DNA of 62,924 bases from Capnocytophaga sp. oral taxon 863 str. F0517 (GCF_000466425.1 NZ_KE992086.1:21006-83929); one strand, 5' to 3'. Shown: positions 35,323 to 46,675, counted from the first letter of the stretch. Numbers and translations are program-made. Notes: a model not told the origin generated them from the sequence alone.

Positions 35323-35940
35323 ATGTCTGGGTTAATCGGAAAAAAAGTAGGTATGACCAGCATTTTTGATGAGAATGGAAAGAATGTTCCATGTACCATC
35401 ATAGAAGCAGGGCCATGCGTAGTTACCCAAGTCAGAACCAAAGAGGTTGACGGGTATGAAGCTCTTCAGCTTGGTTTCGATGACAAAAAGGAGAAACACA
35501 CCAACAAGGCAGAGGCAGGACGTTTTGCCAAAGCAGGAGTGACTCCTAAAAAGAAATTAGTCGAATTCCAAGGATTTGAGAGCACTTACAAAATAGGCGA
35601 CGTGATAGCCGCTGATTTTTTTGTAGAAGGAGAATTTGTGGATGTAACAGGAACTTCCAAGGGGAAAGGATTCCAAGGGGTAGTTCGCCGTCATGGCTTT
35701 GGCGGGGTAGGACAATCCACTCACGGTCAGCATAACCGCCTTAGAGCCCCAGGTTCTGTAGGAGCGTCCTCTTATCCATCACGTGTATTCAAAGGAATGC
35801 GTATGGCAGGGCGTATGGGAGCTGAAAAAGTAACAGTACAAAACTTGAAAGTGTTGAAAGTAGTCGCTGAAAAGAACCTCATTATCCTAAAAGGTTGTAT
35901 TCCAGGACACAAAAATGCTTACGTAACGATTCACAAATAA
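35323..35940 (+). CDS. rplC: Ribosomal protein L3
   Basis: Large-subunit protein near the peptidyl-transferase centre. 205 aa from ATG 35323 ([13 protein letters not shown], the canonical beginning). The frame is open upstream to 35281, but that segment has no family resemblance. The conserved [16 protein letters not shown] loop is present. The stop overlaps the rplD start by 1 base. Confidence 0.97.
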   Translation: MSGLIGKKVGMTSIFDENGKNVPCTIIEAGPCVVTQVRTKEVDGYEALQLGFDDKKEKHTNKAEAGRFAKAGVTPKKKLVEFQGFESTYKIGDVIAADFFVEGEFVDVTGTSKGKGFQGVVRRHGFGGVGQSTHGQHNRLRAPGSVGASSYPSRVFKGMRMAGRMGAEKVTVQNLKVLKVVAEKNLIILKGCIPGHKNAYVTIHK

Positions 35941-36569
35941 TGGAAGTAGCAGTATTAAACATACAAGGAAAAGAAACAGGAAGAAAGGTGACCCTTTCCG
36001 AGGCTGTTTTCGGGATCACCCCTAATAACCACACTATTTATTTGGATATCAAACAGTATTTGGCCAACAAGCGCCAAGGTACTCACAAGTCCAAAGAACG
36101 TAACGAAGTGGCAGGAAGTACCCGCAAGATTAAGAAACAAAAAGGAACTGGTACCGCTCGTGCCGGTAGCGTGAAGTCTCCAGTGTTCGTAGGTGGAGGT
36201 CGTATCTTCGGACCACGTCCAAAAGATTACACACAGAAGCTGAACAAGAAGGTAAAACGCTTAGCACGCCGCTCTATCCTAAGCCAAAAAGCACAACAAG
36301 GAGCGATCATCGTCTTAGAAGATTTCAACTTGGAAGCGCCTAAAACTAAGGATTTTACTCAGATTTTGGCTGCCCTTGGTATCCAAGATAAAAAATCACT
36401 TTTTGTATTGACAGATACAAATAAAAATGTATATTTGTCCTCTCGCAATATCCCAACTGTAAATACTGTAACAGCCAGTGAGCTAAATACTTACGATATT
36501 GCCAATGCAACAAGTGTAGTCCTTTTGGAGGGAGCTGTAGAGGTTATTCAGTCAAATTTAACAAAGTAA
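35940..36569 (+). CDS. rplD: Ribosomal protein L4
   Basis: Large-subunit protein lining the exit tunnel; in E. coli it also regulates the S10 operon. 209 aa from ATG 35940, which overlaps the rplC stop (TAATG). The extended loop has [20 protein letters not shown], the normal tunnel-loop signature. Confidence 0.97.
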   Translation: MEVAVLNIQGKETGRKVTLSEAVFGITPNNHTIYLDIKQYLANKRQGTHKSKERNEVAGSTRKIKKQKGTGTARAGSVKSPVFVGGGRIFGPRPKDYTQKLNKKVKRLARRSILSQKAQQGAIIVLEDFNLEAPKTKDFTQILAALGIQDKKSLFVLTDTNKNVYLSSRNIPTVNTVTASELNTYDIANATSVVLLEGAVEVIQSNLTK

Positions 36570-36573
36570 TATT

Positions 36574-36864
36574 ATGAGTATATTGATCAAACCTATCATT
36601 ACAGAGAAAGCGACCTCTGATGCAGAATCAAAAAATCGCTATACTTTTTCAGTAGATAAGAAAGCGAACAAGATTCAAATCAAAAAAGCAGTAGAGGCAG
36701 CCTATGGCGTTACTGTAGAGAAAGTACATACACTCAACTATGCCCCTAAGCGTTCGGTACGTTATACCAAAAATGGCTTACAACTTACCCAAACCAACGC
36801 GGTGAAAAAAGCGGTAGTGAGTGTCAAAGAAGGAGAAACAATCGATTTTTATAACACAATTTAA
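36574..36864 (+). CDS. rplW: Ribosomal protein L23
   Basis: Large-subunit protein at the exit site, where trigger factor and SRP dock. 96 aa with [12 protein letters not shown] and an internal [19 protein letters not shown] segment. It starts 4 bases after rplD. Confidence 0.97.
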   Translation: MSILIKPIITEKATSDAESKNRYTFSVDKKANKIQIKKAVEAAYGVTVEKVHTLNYAPKRSVRYTKNGLQLTQTNAVKKAVVSVKEGETIDFYNTI

Positions 36865-36872
36865 AAGACTGT

Positions 36873-37697
36873 ATGTCAGTAAGAAAATTAAAACCCACGA
36901 CTCCTGGTCAGCGTTTTAGAGTGGTGAATAATTACGATGCGATCACCACTGATAAGCCGGAAAAGAGCTTGCTCGTTCCGTTAAAAAAGACTGGGGGTAG
37001 AAACAATCAAGGGAAGATGACCATGCGCTACATCGGTGGTGGTCATAAGAAAAAGTATCGTATTATCGATTTCAAGAGAAACAGATTCGATGTGCAAGCC
37101 ACTGTTGTTTCTATTGAGTACGACCCAAACAGAACAGCCTTTATCGCCTTGGTGCAATACACCGACGGAGAGAAGCGATACATCATCGCACCGGCAGGCT
37201 TGAAAGTAGGTCAGGTAATCGTATCAGGAGAGAAAGTAGCTCCTGAGATTGGAAATGCGATGCCTCTTTCTCAAATTCCGCTTGGTACCGTAATTAGTTG
37301 CATCGAGCTTCGTCCTGGACAAGGAGCCAACATCGCCCGCTCTGCCGGTACTTTTGCACAGTTGATGGCCAAAGAAGGCAAATACGCCACTGTGAAAATG
37401 CCTTCAGGTGAGACCCGTATGATTTTGCTTACTTGTCTGGCGACTATCGGAGCCGTATCGAACTCCGATCACCAGTTAGTCCTTTCAGGAAAAGCAGGTC
37501 GCTCTCGTTGGCTTGGTCGTCGTCCTCGTACACGTGCTGTAGTAATGAACCCTGTAGATCACCCCATGGGTGGTGGTGAAGGACGTGCCTCAGGAGGTCA
37601 CCCACGCTCACGCAAAGGTATCCCAGCCAAAGGTTACAGAACTCGTTCTAAAACCAAGGCTAGTAATAAGTATATTGTAGAACGTAGAAAGAAATAA
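36873..37697 (+). CDS. rplB: Ribosomal protein L2
   Basis: Large-subunit core protein required for subunit joining and peptidyl transfer. 274 aa, with the conserved [19 protein letters not shown] block near the C-terminus that contains the essential His. 8 bases after rplW. Confidence 0.98.
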   Translation: MSVRKLKPTTPGQRFRVVNNYDAITTDKPEKSLLVPLKKTGGRNNQGKMTMRYIGGGHKKKYRIIDFKRNRFDVQATVVSIEYDPNRTAFIALVQYTDGEKRYIIAPAGLKVGQVIVSGEKVAPEIGNAMPLSQIPLGTVISCIELRPGQGANIARSAGTFAQLMAKEGKYATVKMPSGETRMILLTCLATIGAVSNSDHQLVLSGKAGRSRWLGRRPRTRAVVMNPVDHPMGGGEGRASGGHPRSRKGIPAKGYRTRSKTKASNKYIVERRKK

Positions 37698-37704
37698 GTA
37701 AGAT

Positions 37705-37983
37705 ATGGCTCGTTCATTAAAAAAAGGTCCTTATGTTCATTACGCCTTGGAGAAGAAAGTACTCCAAAATAAGGAAACAGGAAAGAAAACCGTGATCAAG
37801 ACTTGGTCAAGAGCTTCGATGATTACCCCTGATTTCGTAGGTGAAACCATCGCAGTACACAACGGAAAACAATTCGTTCCTGTATATGTAACCGAAAACA
37901 TGGTAGGACACAAATTAGGAGAATTCGCACCTACTCGTTCCTTCAGAGGACACGCAGGCGCAAAAAATAAAGGTAAAAAATAA
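37705..37983 (+). CDS. rpsS: Ribosomal protein S19
   Basis: Small-subunit head protein. 92 aa, opening [11 protein letters not shown], with the conserved [14 protein letters not shown] and [16 protein letters not shown] motifs. 7 bases after rplB. Confidence 0.98.
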   Translation: MARSLKKGPYVHYALEKKVLQNKETGKKTVIKTWSRASMITPDFVGETIAVHNGKQFVPVYVTENMVGHKLGEFAPTRSFRGHAGAKNKGKK

Positions 37984-37988
37984 AAGCT

Positions 37989-38396
37989 ATGGGAGTTCGT
38001 AAAAGAGAAAAAGCAATAGAGATTAAAGAAGCGAAACGAAATGTGGCTTTTGCAAAATTGAATAACTGCCCTACATCACCTCGCAAGATGCGTTTGGTAG
38101 CGGATTTGGTTCGTGGTATCCCCGTAGAGAGAGCTTTGGCTGTCCTAAAGTTCAACCAAAAGGATGCGGCTGCTTCTTTGCACAAGTTACTTCTTTCAGC
38201 TATTGATAACTGGAAAACAAAGAACGAAGGTGCTGATATAGAAACAGCTCAAGTATTCGTCAAAGAAATCCGTGTAGACGGAGGTGCGATGCTCAAGAGA
38301 CTTCGCCCAGCTCCACAAGGAAGAGCACACAGAATTCGCAAACGTTCCAACCACGTAACCATCGTATTAGGAGCTAAAAATAACACTGAAAGCTAA
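37989..38396 (+). CDS. rplV: Ribosomal protein L22
   Basis: Large-subunit tunnel protein. 135 aa, with [18 protein letters not shown] and the beta-hairpin region [20 protein letters not shown], where macrolide-resistance changes occur in other bacteria. 5 bases after rpsS. Confidence 0.97.
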   Translation: MGVRKREKAIEIKEAKRNVAFAKLNNCPTSPRKMRLVADLVRGIPVERALAVLKFNQKDAAASLHKLLLSAIDNWKTKNEGADIETAQVFVKEIRVDGGAMLKRLRPAPQGRAHRIRKRSNHVTIVLGAKNNTES

Positions 38397-38403
38397 AAAA
38401 AGT

Positions 38404-39138
38404 ATGGGACAAAAAACAAATCCAATAGGCAATCGCCTTGGAATTATCAGAGGATGGGAATCCAACTGGTACGGAGGAAATGACTACGGAGACAAATTGG
38501 CTGAGGATGACAAAATCAGAAAATATGTGCATACTCGATTGGCTAAAGCTAGTGTTTCTCGCGTAATTATTGAAAGAACTTTGAAGCTTGTAACCGTTAC
38601 TATCACTACCTCCCGACCTGGTAGCATTATCGGAAAGGGTGGCCAAGAGGTAGACAAGCTAAAAGAAGAGCTTAAGAAAATTACTGGCAAAGATATCCAA
38701 ATCAATATCTTTGAAATCAAAAGACCAGAACTTGATGCGCCCCTGGTAGCGGCCAGCATCGCACGCCAAATCGAGAATCGTATCTCTTACCGTCGTGCAA
38801 TCAAAATGGCCATTGCCTCCACTATGCGTATGAATGCTGAAGGTATCAAAATCCAAATATCTGGACGCCTTAATGGAGCTGAAATGGCTCGTAGTGAAAA
38901 CTACAAAGAGGGTCGTATTCCTCTCTCTACCTTCCGTGCAGATATCGATTATGCTACCGATGAGGCTCACACCACTTACGGACGTATGGGTATCAAGGTA
39001 TGGATCATGAAAGGTGAAGTATATGGTAAAAGAGAGCTTTCCCCACTGGTAGGAATGACAAAGAAAAACCTCAATGGTGCTTCTTCAGGTTCCAAAGAAG
39101 GAAACTCCGATGCAAAACGTGCTCGCCGAAAAAAATAA
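38404..39138 (+). CDS. rpsC: Ribosomal protein S3
   Basis: Small-subunit mRNA-entry protein. 244 aa, with a KH domain ([19 protein letters not shown]) and the C-terminal [12 protein letters not shown] motif, plus a basic Lys/Arg tail. 7 bases after rplV. Confidence 0.98.
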   Translation: MGQKTNPIGNRLGIIRGWESNWYGGNDYGDKLAEDDKIRKYVHTRLAKASVSRVIIERTLKLVTVTITTSRPGSIIGKGGQEVDKLKEELKKITGKDIQINIFEIKRPELDAPLVAASIARQIENRISYRRAIKMAIASTMRMNAEGIKIQISGRLNGAEMARSENYKEGRIPLSTFRADIDYATDEAHTTYGRMGIKVWIMKGEVYGKRELSPLVGMTKKNLNGASSGSKEGNSDAKRARRKK

Positions 39139-39155
39139 TTTAAAATCAGTAAGCA

Positions 39156-39575
39156 ATGTTACAACCAAGAAGAACAAAATATCGTAAGGACCAGAAAGGC
39201 CGTATGAAAGGGGTATCCCAAAGAGGACACCAGCTCTCCAATGGTACTTTCGGAATCAAATCCTTAGAGTCCGCTTTTATCACTGCTCGCCAAATAGAAT
39301 CAGCTCGTGTGGCTGCTACACGTTATATGAAACGTGAAGGACAGCTTTGGATCAAAATCTTCCCAGATAAGCCTATCACCAAAAAACCTTTGGAAGTACG
39401 TATGGGTAAAGGGAAAGGAGCTGTAGAATACTGGGTAGCTGTTGTAAAACCAGGACGTATCCTTTTCGAAGTAGGGGGCGTACCTTTGGATATTGCCAAA
39501 GAAGCGCTTCGCCTTGCCGCTCAGAAGTTACCTGTAACGACTAAGTTCGTTGTAGCGAGAGATTATCAAGATTAA
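39156..39575 (+). CDS. rplP: Ribosomal protein L16
   Basis: Large-subunit protein near the A site. 139 aa, opening [19 protein letters not shown], with [19 protein letters not shown]. 17 bases after rpsC. Confidence 0.98.
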   Translation: MLQPRRTKYRKDQKGRMKGVSQRGHQLSNGTFGIKSLESAFITARQIESARVAATRYMKREGQLWIKIFPDKPITKKPLEVRMGKGKGAVEYWVAVVKPGRILFEVGGVPLDIAKEALRLAAQKLPVTTKFVVARDYQD

Positions 39576-39586
39576 TTTTATTAACA

Positions 39587-39778
39587 ATGAAACAGTCAGA
39601 AGTTAAAGGTTTATCAGTCGCTGAGCTTTCTCAAAAGCTCTCCGAACTTAAGAAGACGTATTCAGAACTAAAAATGGCGCATGCCATATCTCCAATAGAA
39701 AATCCACTTACTATCCGAAGCCTCCGCAGGGATATCGCTCGCGTAGCAAGTGAGTTAACCCGTAGAGAATTACAATAA
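39587..39778 (+). CDS. rpmC: Ribosomal protein L29
   Basis: Small helical exit-site protein, 63 aa, with KSEVKGLS-type N-terminus ([14 protein letters not shown]) and [16 protein letters not shown]. 11 bases after rplP. Confidence 0.96.
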   Translation: MKQSEVKGLSVAELSQKLSELKKTYSELKMAHAISPIENPLTIRSLRRDIARVASELTRRELQ

Positions 39779-39794
39779 TCATTGTGGCTTTAAT

Positions 39795-40052
39795 ATGGAA
39801 AAGAGAAATTTAAGAAAAGAAAGAATAGGGGTAGTTACCAGCAACAAAATGGAAAAATCCATTGTGGTATCTGTAGTAAAACGTGTAAAGCACCCTATGT
39901 ACGGAAAATTCGTATTGCAAACTAAAAAGTTTGTTGCACACGATGAGAAAAATGACTGCAATATCGGAGATACCGTGCGCATTATGGAAACCCGCCCACT
40001 TAGTAAAACCAAGTGCTGGCGATTAGTAGAAATCATAGAAAGAGCGAAGTAA
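39795..40052 (+). CDS. rpsQ: Ribosomal protein S17
   Basis: Small-subunit 16S-binding OB-fold protein, 85 aa, with [14 protein letters not shown] and [19 protein letters not shown]. It is followed almost at once by rplN (2 bases). Confidence 0.97.
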   Translation: MEKRNLRKERIGVVTSNKMEKSIVVSVVKRVKHPMYGKFVLQTKKFVAHDEKNDCNIGDTVRIMETRPLSKTKCWRLVEIIERAK

Positions 40053-40054
40053 TT

Positions 40055-40423
40055 ATGGTACAACAAGAATCAAGATTAAAAGTAGCCGATAACACAGGGG
40101 CCAAAGAAGTTTTGACCATCCGTGTTCTTGGTGGAACCAAGCGCCGCTATGCCTCTGTAGGAGACAAAATCGTGGTCTCTGTAAAAGAAGCCACTCCTAA
40201 CGGAACCGTAAAGAAAGGCCAAGTATCCACCGCAGTAGTGGTAAGAACCAAAAAAGAAGTAAGACGCCAAGATGGTTCTTACATTCGTTTTGATGAAAAT
40301 GCTTGCGTACTACTCAACGCTGCTGGTGAAATGAGAGGTACCCGTGTCTTCGGCCCTGTAGCACGCGAACTCCGTGACAAGCAGTTTATGAAAATTGTGT
40401 CATTAGCACCTGAGGTGCTTTAA
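40055..40423 (+). CDS. rplN: Ribosomal protein L14
   Basis: Large-subunit protein, 122 aa from ATG 40055 ([19 protein letters not shown]). An open extension upstream to 40013 overlaps rpsQ and is not part of the protein. The conserved [15 protein letters not shown] is near the C-terminus. Confidence 0.97.
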   Translation: MVQQESRLKVADNTGAKEVLTIRVLGGTKRRYASVGDKIVVSVKEATPNGTVKKGQVSTAVVVRTKKEVRRQDGSYIRFDENACVLLNAAGEMRGTRVFGPVARELRDKQFMKIVSLAPEVL

Positions 40424-40431
40424 TCCATGCA

Positions 40432-40749
40432 ATGATGATAAAGCTAAAAATAAAATCAGGCGATACTGTACAAGTAATCGCAGGCGACCACAAAGGGGAA
40501 AAGGGAAAAGTACTCAAAGTGGATCGTGAGAAAAACAGAGCCATCGTGGAAGGTGTGAATCTCATCTCTAAGCATACCAAACCCAGCGCACAGAACCCTC
40601 AAGGGGGCATCATCAAAAAAGAAGCTCCTATACACATCTCTAACCTTTCCCTCTTAGACCCTAAGAGTGGAGAGCCTACTCGTGTAGCGTATCAAGTGCA
40701 AGATGGTAAAAAAGTAAGAATTTCTAAAAAATCAAAACAAGTAGTGTAA
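40432..40749 (+). CDS. rplX: Ribosomal protein L24
   Basis: Assembly-initiator protein with a KOW motif ([21 protein letters not shown] shortened here by family convention). 105 aa from the first of two adjacent ATG codons (40432 or 40435). 2 bases before rplE. Confidence 0.96.
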   Translation: MMIKLKIKSGDTVQVIAGDHKGEKGKVLKVDREKNRAIVEGVNLISKHTKPSAQNPQGGIIKKEAPIHISNLSLLDPKSGEPTRVAYQVQDGKKVRISKKSKQVV

Positions 40750-40751
40750 TT

Positions 40752-41303
40752 ATGACATATATACCTCGACTCAAACAGGAATATAAGGAGCGCATAATTG
40801 CAGCTCTTAAAGAAGAATTCGGCTACAAGAATGTAATGCAAGTGCCTAAGCTTGAGAAAATTGTAGTAAGCCGTGGCGTAGGTTCAGCCGTAGCTGACAA
40901 GAAACAAATCGAATACGCCATAGACGAAATTACCAAAATCACCGGACAAAAGGCCGTAGCCACTACCTCCAAAAAGGACGTGGCTTCCTTCAAGCTCCGT
41001 CGTGGGATGTCCATCGGGGCTAAGGTGACCCTCCGTGGAGAGCGTATGTATGAGTTCCTCGATAGGCTCATCACTACAGCCCTTCCTCGTGTGAGAGATT
41101 TCCAAGGAATCAAGGCAACAGGTTTTGACGGACGTGGCAACTATAACTTAGGAGTTACCGAACAGATTATCTTCCCTGAAATTGATATTGACAAGATCAA
41201 TAAAATCGCAGGTTTTGATATCACTTTCGTTACTTCAGCCAACACCGACAAAGAAGCAAAATCATTATTAACCGAATTAGGATTACCTTTTAAAAAGAAC
41301 TGA
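40752..41303 (+). CDS. rplE: Ribosomal protein L5
   Basis: 5S-rRNA-binding protein of the central protuberance, 183 aa. It has [11 protein letters not shown], the conserved [20 protein letters not shown] block and [18 protein letters not shown]. It ends 1 base before rpsN. Confidence 0.98.
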   Translation: MTYIPRLKQEYKERIIAALKEEFGYKNVMQVPKLEKIVVSRGVGSAVADKKQIEYAIDEITKITGQKAVATTSKKDVASFKLRRGMSIGAKVTLRGERMYEFLDRLITTALPRVRDFQGIKATGFDGRGNYNLGVTEQIIFPEIDIDKINKIAGFDITFVTSANTDKEAKSLLTELGLPFKKN

Positions 41304-41304
41304 T

Positions 41305-41574
41305 ATGGCTAAAGAATCAATGAAAGCTCGCGAAGTGAAAAGAGCGAAGCTAGTGGCTAAATATGCTGAAAAAAGAAAAGCACTTAAGGAGGCTGGAGAT
41401 TACGAAGCCCTACAGAAGTTGCCTAAAAATGCCTCTCCTGTACGCTTGCACAACCGTTGCAAGCTCACAGGACGCCCTAAAGGATATATGCGTACCTTCG
41501 GGATCTCTCGCGTACTCTTCCGTGAAATGGCGAACAAAGGTCTTATCCCAGGGGTAAAAAAAGCAAGTTGGTAA
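41305..41574 (+). CDS. rpsN: Ribosomal protein S14, zinc-free type
   Basis: Small-subunit head protein, 89 aa. It carries [20 protein letters not shown] and ends GVKKASW. It lacks the CxxC pairs of the zinc-binding form, so it belongs to the longer cysteine-poor type. 1 base after rplE. Confidence 0.97.
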   Translation: MAKESMKAREVKRAKLVAKYAEKRKALKEAGDYEALQKLPKNASPVRLHNRCKLTGRPKGYMRTFGISRVLFREMANKGLIPGVKKASW

Positions 41575-41592
41575 TTTAAAAAAAAGAAATTT

Positions 41593-41991
41593 ATGTACAC
41601 AGACCCAATCGCGGACTACCTAACCCGCATCCGCAATGCTAGTAATGCAGGGCACAGAGTAGTAGAGATTCCTTCCTCTAACCTTAAGAAGGAGATTACT
41701 AAAATTCTTTTCGACCAAGGCTATATCCTTAGCTACAAGTTTGAAGAAAGTGATGTGCAAGGCACCATCAAAATAGCACTCAAATACGACAAAGAAACCA
41801 AACAACCCGTAATACGTAAGATAGTAAGGGTAAGTACTCCAGGACTTCGTAAGTATGTAGGAGCTGCCAAGCTTCCTCGTATCCTCAACGGATTAGGAAT
41901 CACAATCGTATCTACTTCCAAAGGAGTGATGACCGGAAAGCAAGCGCGTGCGCTTAATATCGGTGGGGAAGTAATTTGTAATGTTTACTAA
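41593..41991 (+). CDS. rpsH: Ribosomal protein S8
   Basis: 16S-rRNA-binding protein; in E. coli it represses the spc operon. 132 aa with TDPIADYLTRIRNA, the C-terminal ISTSKGVMTGKQAR-type motif (here IVSTSKGVMTGKQAR) and a short VICNVY ending. 18 bases after rpsN. Confidence 0.98.
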   Translation: MYTDPIADYLTRIRNASNAGHRVVEIPSSNLKKEITKILFDQGYILSYKFEESDVQGTIKIALKYDKETKQPVIRKIVRVSTPGLRKYVGAAKLPRILNGLGITIVSTSKGVMTGKQARALNIGGEVICNVY

Positions 41992-42010
41992 TAATTAACG
42001 ACTTAAAACA

Positions 42011-42553
42011 ATGTCAAGAATAGGTAAAGCTCCCATCAGTATTCCTCAAGGAGTAACGATTACCATCAAAGAAAACATCGTTACTGTAAAAGGAAAACTC
42101 GGCGAATTAACCCAAGTGGTTAAAGACGTTGCTGTAAAGCAAGAAGATGGAAAACTCATAGTGGAAAGACTAGGAGATACCAAGCAAGGCAATGCCTTGC
42201 ACGGACTATACCGTGCCCTACTACACAATATGGTAGTAGGGGTATCCGAAGGTTTTACCAAAGAGTTGGAACTTGTAGGGGTAGGGTACCGTGCAAGCAA
42301 CCAAGGTCAGAAACTAGACCTTGCACTCGGTTTCTCTCACAACATCCTTATGGAACTCCCTCAAGAAATCAAATTAGAAACTATCAATGAGAAAGGTAAG
42401 AACCCAATTATCAAGCTTACCTCTCATGATAAACAATTACTCGGTCAAGTAGCTGCTAAGATCCGTTCTTTCCGTAAGCCTGAACCTTACAAAGGAAAAG
42501 GTGTTAAATTCGTAGGAGAAGAACTCAGAAGAAAAGCAGGTAAATCAGCTTAA
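42011..42553 (+). CDS. rplF: Ribosomal protein L6
   Basis: Large-subunit protein near the factor-binding site, 180 aa, with two similar alpha/beta halves. It opens [15 protein letters not shown] and has [21 protein letters not shown] near the end. 19 bases after rpsH. Confidence 0.97.
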   Translation: MSRIGKAPISIPQGVTITIKENIVTVKGKLGELTQVVKDVAVKQEDGKLIVERLGDTKQGNALHGLYRALLHNMVVGVSEGFTKELELVGVGYRASNQGQKLDLALGFSHNILMELPQEIKLETINEKGKNPIIKLTSHDKQLLGQVAAKIRSFRKPEPYKGKGVKFVGEELRRKAGKSA

Positions 42554-42564
42554 AACGTAACATA

Positions 42565-42918
42565 ATGGCATTATCAAAAATAGAAAGAAGACAACGTATC
42601 AAGTACAGAATCAGAAAGACCGTTTCTGGAACTCCTGAAAAACCTCGTTTGGTTGTTTTTAGAAGCAATAGCGAAATCTATGCACAGATCGTCGATGATA
42701 CCAAAGGTGTTACCCTCGTAGCGGCTTCCTCTCGTGATAAGGATCTAAAAGCAACAGGTACCAAAACCGAGAAAGCAAAGCAAGTAGGGGAGGCTATCGC
42801 TAAGAAAGCATTGGCCGCAGGTATCGAGACTATTTCTTTTGACAGAGGTGGTTATTTGTATCACGGACGTGTAAAATCCTTAGCAGAAGGAGCAAGAGAA
42901 GGCGGACTTAAATTCTAA
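42565..42918 (+). CDS. rplR: Ribosomal protein L18
   Basis: 5S-rRNA-binding protein, 117 aa. Motifs: [19 protein letters not shown] and [20 protein letters not shown]. 11 bases after rplF. Confidence 0.97.
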   Translation: MALSKIERRQRIKYRIRKTVSGTPEKPRLVVFRSNSEIYAQIVDDTKGVTLVAASSRDKDLKATGTKTEKAKQVGEAIAKKALAAGIETISFDRGGYLYHGRVKSLAEGAREGGLKF

Positions 42919-42924
42919 GAAACT

Positions 42925-43449
42925 ATGTATCAGAACTATAAAAATGTAGAATATGTAAAACCAAGCGGCTTAGAGCTAAAAGACCGCTTGGTAGGCGTAC
43001 AACGTGTAACGAAGGTTACCAAAGGAGGACGTGCTTTCGGCTTCTCGGCTATCGTGGTGGTAGGCGATGAGAATGGCGTGGTAGGACAAGGTCTTGGAAA
43101 ATCTAAAGAAGTATCCGAGGCTATTGCCAAAGCAGTGGAAGACGCTAAGAAAAACTTAGTACGCATCCCACTGAATGGAACTACGCTACCTCACGAACAA
43201 AAAGGAAAATTCGGAGGTGCTCGTGTATACCTACAGCCAGCCGCTGAAGGTACTGGAGTAATCGCCGGTGGTGCTGTACGTGCCGTGTTGGAAGCGGTAG
43301 GAGTACATAATGTACTTTCTAAATCTCAAGGTTCTTCCAACCCTCACAACGTGGTAAAGGCTACTTTCGATGCGTTACTGAAGCTCAGAAGCGCTAAAAC
43401 TATTGCCGAGCAGCGTGGCATTTCCTTGGAAAAAATGTTTAAAGGTTAA
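42925..43449 (+). CDS. rpsE: Ribosomal protein S5
   Basis: Small-subunit protein that controls translational accuracy, 174 aa. N-terminal dsRNA-binding fold ([20 protein letters not shown]) and C-terminal [20 protein letters not shown]. 6 bases after rplR. Confidence 0.98.
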   Translation: MYQNYKNVEYVKPSGLELKDRLVGVQRVTKVTKGGRAFGFSAIVVVGDENGVVGQGLGKSKEVSEAIAKAVEDAKKNLVRIPLNGTTLPHEQKGKFGGARVYLQPAAEGTGVIAGGAVRAVLEAVGVHNVLSKSQGSSNPHNVVKATFDALLKLRSAKTIAEQRGISLEKMFKG

Positions 43450-43461
43450 TATCTATCACTC

Positions 43462-43647
43462 ATGGCAAAGAAAATTATCGTAACACAAACCCGTAGTAGC
43501 ATAAAGCGTGCGAAAACCCAGAAACTCACTCTCCTTTCTTTAGGATTGGGAACTATAGGCAAAACCGCTACGCATGAGGCTACCCCAAGCATCTTGGGAA
43601 TGATTAATAAAGTAGAACACTTAGTTTCTGTACAAGAAGCGCAATAA
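43462..43647 (+). CDS. rpmD: Ribosomal protein L30
   Basis: Small large-subunit protein, 61 aa, with ITQTRSSIKR-type opening (VTQTRSSIKRAKTQK) and LGLGTIGKTATHEATPSI. 12 bases after rpsE. Confidence 0.96.
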   Translation: MAKKIIVTQTRSSIKRAKTQKLTLLSLGLGTIGKTATHEATPSILGMINKVEHLVSVQEAQ

Positions 43648-43662
43648 AAAGGAGTATTTAAT

Positions 43663-44115
43663 ATGAATTTAAGTAATTTGAAACCTGCACAAGGTTCAGT
43701 ACACAAAGACGGGAAGCGCGTAGGTAGAGGTCAAGGTTCTGGTAAGGGTGGTACTTCCACCCGTGGACACAAAGGAGCTAAATCACGCTCTGGGTTCTCT
43801 ACCAAAATCGGTTTCGAAGGGGGACAAATGCCTCTTCAACGACGCGTACCAAAATTTGGTTTCAAAAACTTCAACCGTAAGGAATATACCGGTATCAACC
43901 TCGGTAAGCTACAAGAATTGGTAGATAAGGGAGTGGTAACCGATACCATCAATTTGGATATCCTAGTGGAAAACCGCTTGGCTAAAAAATCTGACTTGGT
44001 GAAAATCCTCGGAGGTGGAGAGTTGAAAACAAAACTTAAAATCTCTGTTCACAAATTTACAGCAAGCGCTAAAGAAGCGATTGAAAAATTAGGAGGAGAG
44101 GCTATAACGCTCTAA
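43663..44115 (+). CDS. rplO: Ribosomal protein L15
   Basis: Large-subunit assembly protein, 150 aa. The Gly-rich N-terminus (GRGQGSGKGGTSTRGHKG) and FEGGQMPLQRRVPKFGF are diagnostic. 13 bases before secY. Confidence 0.98.
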   Translation: MNLSNLKPAQGSVHKDGKRVGRGQGSGKGGTSTRGHKGAKSRSGFSTKIGFEGGQMPLQRRVPKFGFKNFNRKEYTGINLGKLQELVDKGVVTDTINLDILVENRLAKKSDLVKILGGGELKTKLKISVHKFTASAKEAIEKLGGEAITL

Positions 44116-44128
44116 GAATTAATATTTT

Positions 44129-45457
44129 ATGAAGAAATTTATAGAGACCTTAACGAATGTTTGGAAGATAGAGGAGTTACGTAATCGTATCATTCTTACC
44201 GTGGGGATTTTGTTGGTGTACCGTTTTGGTGCCCACATTATCCTCCCAGGCATCGATGCCGAGAAGTTAAGTAACCTAACTCAGAGAACTTCGGAAGGTG
44301 GCTTGTTGGATATTCTCAATGCCTTCACAGGGGGAGCCTTTGCGAAGGCTTCTGTGTTTGCATTGGGAATTATGCCCTATATCTCTGCCTCTATCGTAGT
44401 GCAGCTGATGGGAATTGCGATTCCTTATCTGCAAAAGCTACAACAAGAAGGAGAAAGTGGGCGCCGTCGTATCAACCAGATTACTCGTTGGCTTACCATC
44501 GCTATCTGTATCGTACAAGCCCCTGCCTACCTCTATTCCATCAGTGCTTTAGGGGTACCTGAAGAGGCCTTCCTACAGGGAAAAGGCTTAGGATTCATCA
44601 TTCCATCTGTAATTATCTTGGTTACAGGTACCGTATTTGCCATGTGGTTAGGTGAGAAAATCACCGATAAGGGGATAGGAAATGGTATTTCCTTACTTAT
44701 CATGGTGGGGATTATCGCCCGTATGCCGCATGCTTTCTTCGGTGAGATGAACAGAGTACACAGCCCTATGTTGGTCATTGTAGAGATCCTTTTGTGGCTC
44801 TTGGTGATCTTGGGTTGTATCTTCCTGACCCTTGCTGTAAGACAGATTCCAGTACAATATGCCAGAAGAACCACTGGCGGACAAGTGGAGAAGAACATTT
44901 TTGGGGCAAGACAGTACATCCCTCTTAAGCTCAATTCAGCTGGGGTGATGCCTATCATCTTCGCTCAAGCTATTATGTTCGTCCCTGCTGCCTTGGCTGG
45001 ACTTTCTAAGTCCGAGTGGGCGCTAAGCATCCAGAATGCGTTCCGCTCTCCTTTTGAGTTCTGGTACAATGTACTCTTCGGCTTGCTCATCATCATCTTT
45101 ACTTACTTCTATACGGCCATTACAGTGCCTAGTAACAAGATGGCCGATGATCTTAAGCGCAACGGAGGGTTCATCCCAGGAGTGAAGCCAGGACAGGAGA
45201 CCAGTGAGTACTTGGACAAAATCATGTCGCTCATTACCTTCCCAGGATCTCTATTCTTAGTGGCTATAGCAGTGCTTCCCGCCATAGTAAATAAGTTACC
45301 TTTGTTAGAGATTGACCAGCAATGGGCACTCTTCTACGGAGGGACCTCCTTACTGATCTTGGTAGGGGTAGCTATTGACACTATGCAACAAGTCAATTCA
45401 TACCTACTCAACCGCCACTATGATGGCCTTATGAAAACAGGTAAAAAGAGAAGATAA
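44129..45457 (+). CDS. secY: Protein translocase subunit SecY
   Basis: Channel-forming subunit of the SecYEG translocon in the inner membrane. 442 aa with ten hydrophobic helices. Typical motifs: [12 protein letters not shown] at the N-terminus, [17 protein letters not shown], the [10 protein letters not shown] loop and the cytosolic [13 protein letters not shown] loop. The stop codon overlaps the infA start by 1 base. Confidence 0.98.
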   Translation: MKKFIETLTNVWKIEELRNRIILTVGILLVYRFGAHIILPGIDAEKLSNLTQRTSEGGLLDILNAFTGGAFAKASVFALGIMPYISASIVVQLMGIAIPYLQKLQQEGESGRRRINQITRWLTIAICIVQAPAYLYSISALGVPEEAFLQGKGLGFIIPSVIILVTGTVFAMWLGEKITDKGIGNGISLLIMVGIIARMPHAFFGEMNRVHSPMLVIVEILLWLLVILGCIFLTLAVRQIPVQYARRTTGGQVEKNIFGARQYIPLKLNSAGVMPIIFAQAIMFVPAALAGLSKSEWALSIQNAFRSPFEFWYNVLFGLLIIIFTYFYTAITVPSNKMADDLKRNGGFIPGVKPGQETSEYLDKIMSLITFPGSLFLVAIAVLPAIVNKLPLLEIDQQWALFYGGTSLLILVGVAIDTMQQVNSYLLNRHYDGLMKTGKKRR

Positions 45458-45672
45458 TGGCAAAGCAAGCAGCGATAGAACAAGATGGAACCATTATAGA
45501 GTCCCTCTCTAATGCTATGTTCCGCGTGGAATTGGACAATGGTCATGTGGTGACCGCTCATATCTCCGGGAAGATGCGTATGCACTATATCAAGCTACTT
45601 CCTGGCGATAGAGTGAAACTCGAAATGACACCTTATGACCTTTCCAAGGCACGTATCACTTACCGATATTAA
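45457..45672 (+). CDS. infA: Translation initiation factor IF-1
   Basis: S1-type OB-fold initiation factor, 71 aa, with [20 protein letters not shown] and a closing [10 protein letters not shown]. It begins within the secY stop (TAATG). No map or adk gene lies between secY and infA here. Confidence 0.97.
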   Translation: MAKQAAIEQDGTIIESLSNAMFRVELDNGHVVTAHISGKMRMHYIKLLPGDRVKLEMTPYDLSKARITYRY

Positions 45673-45704
45673 TAAAATAATTCGTTTTTAAAAACAGACA
45701 ACAG

Positions 45705-45821
45705 ATGAAAGTAAGAGCATCTATTAAGAAAAGAAGCCCCGAGTGCAAGATTGTGCGTCGTAAAGGGGTATTGTACGTAATTAACAAAAAGAATCCGAGA
45801 TTCAAACAAAGACAAGGATAA
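45705..45821 (+). CDS. rpmJ: Ribosomal protein L36, zinc-free form
   Basis: A 38-aa protein that starts [20 protein letters not shown] and ends FKQRQG, the family signature. It keeps only one cysteine, so the zinc ribbon (four ligands) of canonical L36 is absent; this cysteine-poor form is known in other Bacteroidetes. It lies between infA and rpsM, with 3 bases to rpsM. Confidence 0.96.
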   Translation: MKVRASIKKRSPECKIVRRKGVLYVINKKNPRFKQRQG

Positions 45822-45824
45822 ATT

Positions 45825-46199
45825 ATGGCACGAATAGCAGGTATTGACTTACCAAAACACAAAAGAGGAGTCATAGGACTTACCTACATTTTTGGAATTG
45901 GTAAAAGTAGAGCTAAAGAAATTTTGAAAACAGCTCAAGTAGATGAAGACATCAAGGTAAACGAATGGAACGATGACCAGATTACTCGTATCCGTGAGGC
46001 CGTAGCTTCTTATAAAATAGAAGGTGAATTGCGCTCTGAAGTGCAGCTCAACATCAAGCGACTCATGGATATAGGTTGCTATCGTGGTATTCGCCACCGT
46101 TCAGGATTGCCTTTGCGTGGTCAAAAAACGAAGAATAACTCTCGTACAAGAAAAGGAAAACGAAAAACTGTTGCTAACAAGAAGAAAGCAACTAAATAA
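45825..46199 (+). CDS. rpsM: Ribosomal protein S13
   Basis: Small-subunit head protein contacting tRNA and the large subunit, 124 aa. Opening [20 protein letters not shown], and the C-terminal [19 protein letters not shown]. 3 bases after rpmJ. Confidence 0.98.
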   Translation: MARIAGIDLPKHKRGVIGLTYIFGIGKSRAKEILKTAQVDEDIKVNEWNDDQITRIREAVASYKIEGELRSEVQLNIKRLMDIGCYRGIRHRSGLPLRGQKTKNNSRTRKGKRKTVANKKKATK

Positions 46200-46210
46200 T
46201 AAGTAGCGAT

Positions 46211-46603
46211 ATGGCAAAAACAAATACAAAAGTTACCAAAAAACGTAAAGTAGTTATAGAATCATCTGGAGAAGCGCATATCTCAGCTACTTTCAACAAT
46301 ATCATCATCTCCTTGACTAACAAAAAAGGAGACGTGATTTCTTGGTCTTCTGCAGGAAAGATGAAGTTCAGAGGCTCCAAAAAGAATACGCCTTATGCCG
46401 CTCAAGTAGCCGCTGAAGATGCAGCTAAAACTGCCTTCGATGCGGGTCTTAAGAAGGTGCGTGTATTCGTAAAAGGCCCTGGTGTAGGACGTGAGTCTGC
46501 CATCCGTAGCATCCACAACTCTGGTATCGAAGTTACTGAAATCATTGACGTAACTCCACTACCACACAATGGTTGTCGCCCTCCTAAAAGACGTAAAGTA
46601 TAA
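46211..46603 (+). CDS. rpsK: Ribosomal protein S11
   Basis: Small-subunit platform protein, 130 aa. Motifs: [32 protein letters not shown] and the C-terminal [16 protein letters not shown]. Followed by an 86-base structured gap before rpsD. Confidence 0.98.
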   Translation: MAKTNTKVTKKRKVVIESSGEAHISATFNNIIISLTNKKGDVISWSSAGKMKFRGSKKNTPYAAQVAAEDAAKTAFDAGLKKVRVFVKGPGVGRESAIRSIHNSGIEVTEIIDVTPLPHNGCRPPKRRKV

Positions 46604-46616
46604 CACTTAACCCCAA

Positions 46617-46675
46617 GAGAGAGGCTACGATTATCGAAGGATAAGCCTTAATTCATAATCCTCTCTCCTTTTAAT
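46617..46675 (+). promoter_or_regulatory. Hairpin in the rpsK-rpsD gap, candidate S4 leader or attenuator
   Basis: GAGAGAGG (46617-46624) pairs with CCTCTCTC (46660-46667) and is followed by CTTTTAATT. An inner alternative stem, GGCT (46623-46626) with AGCC (46644-46647), overlaps it. In other bacteria, S4 represses the alpha operon through such a structure. Confidence 0.4.
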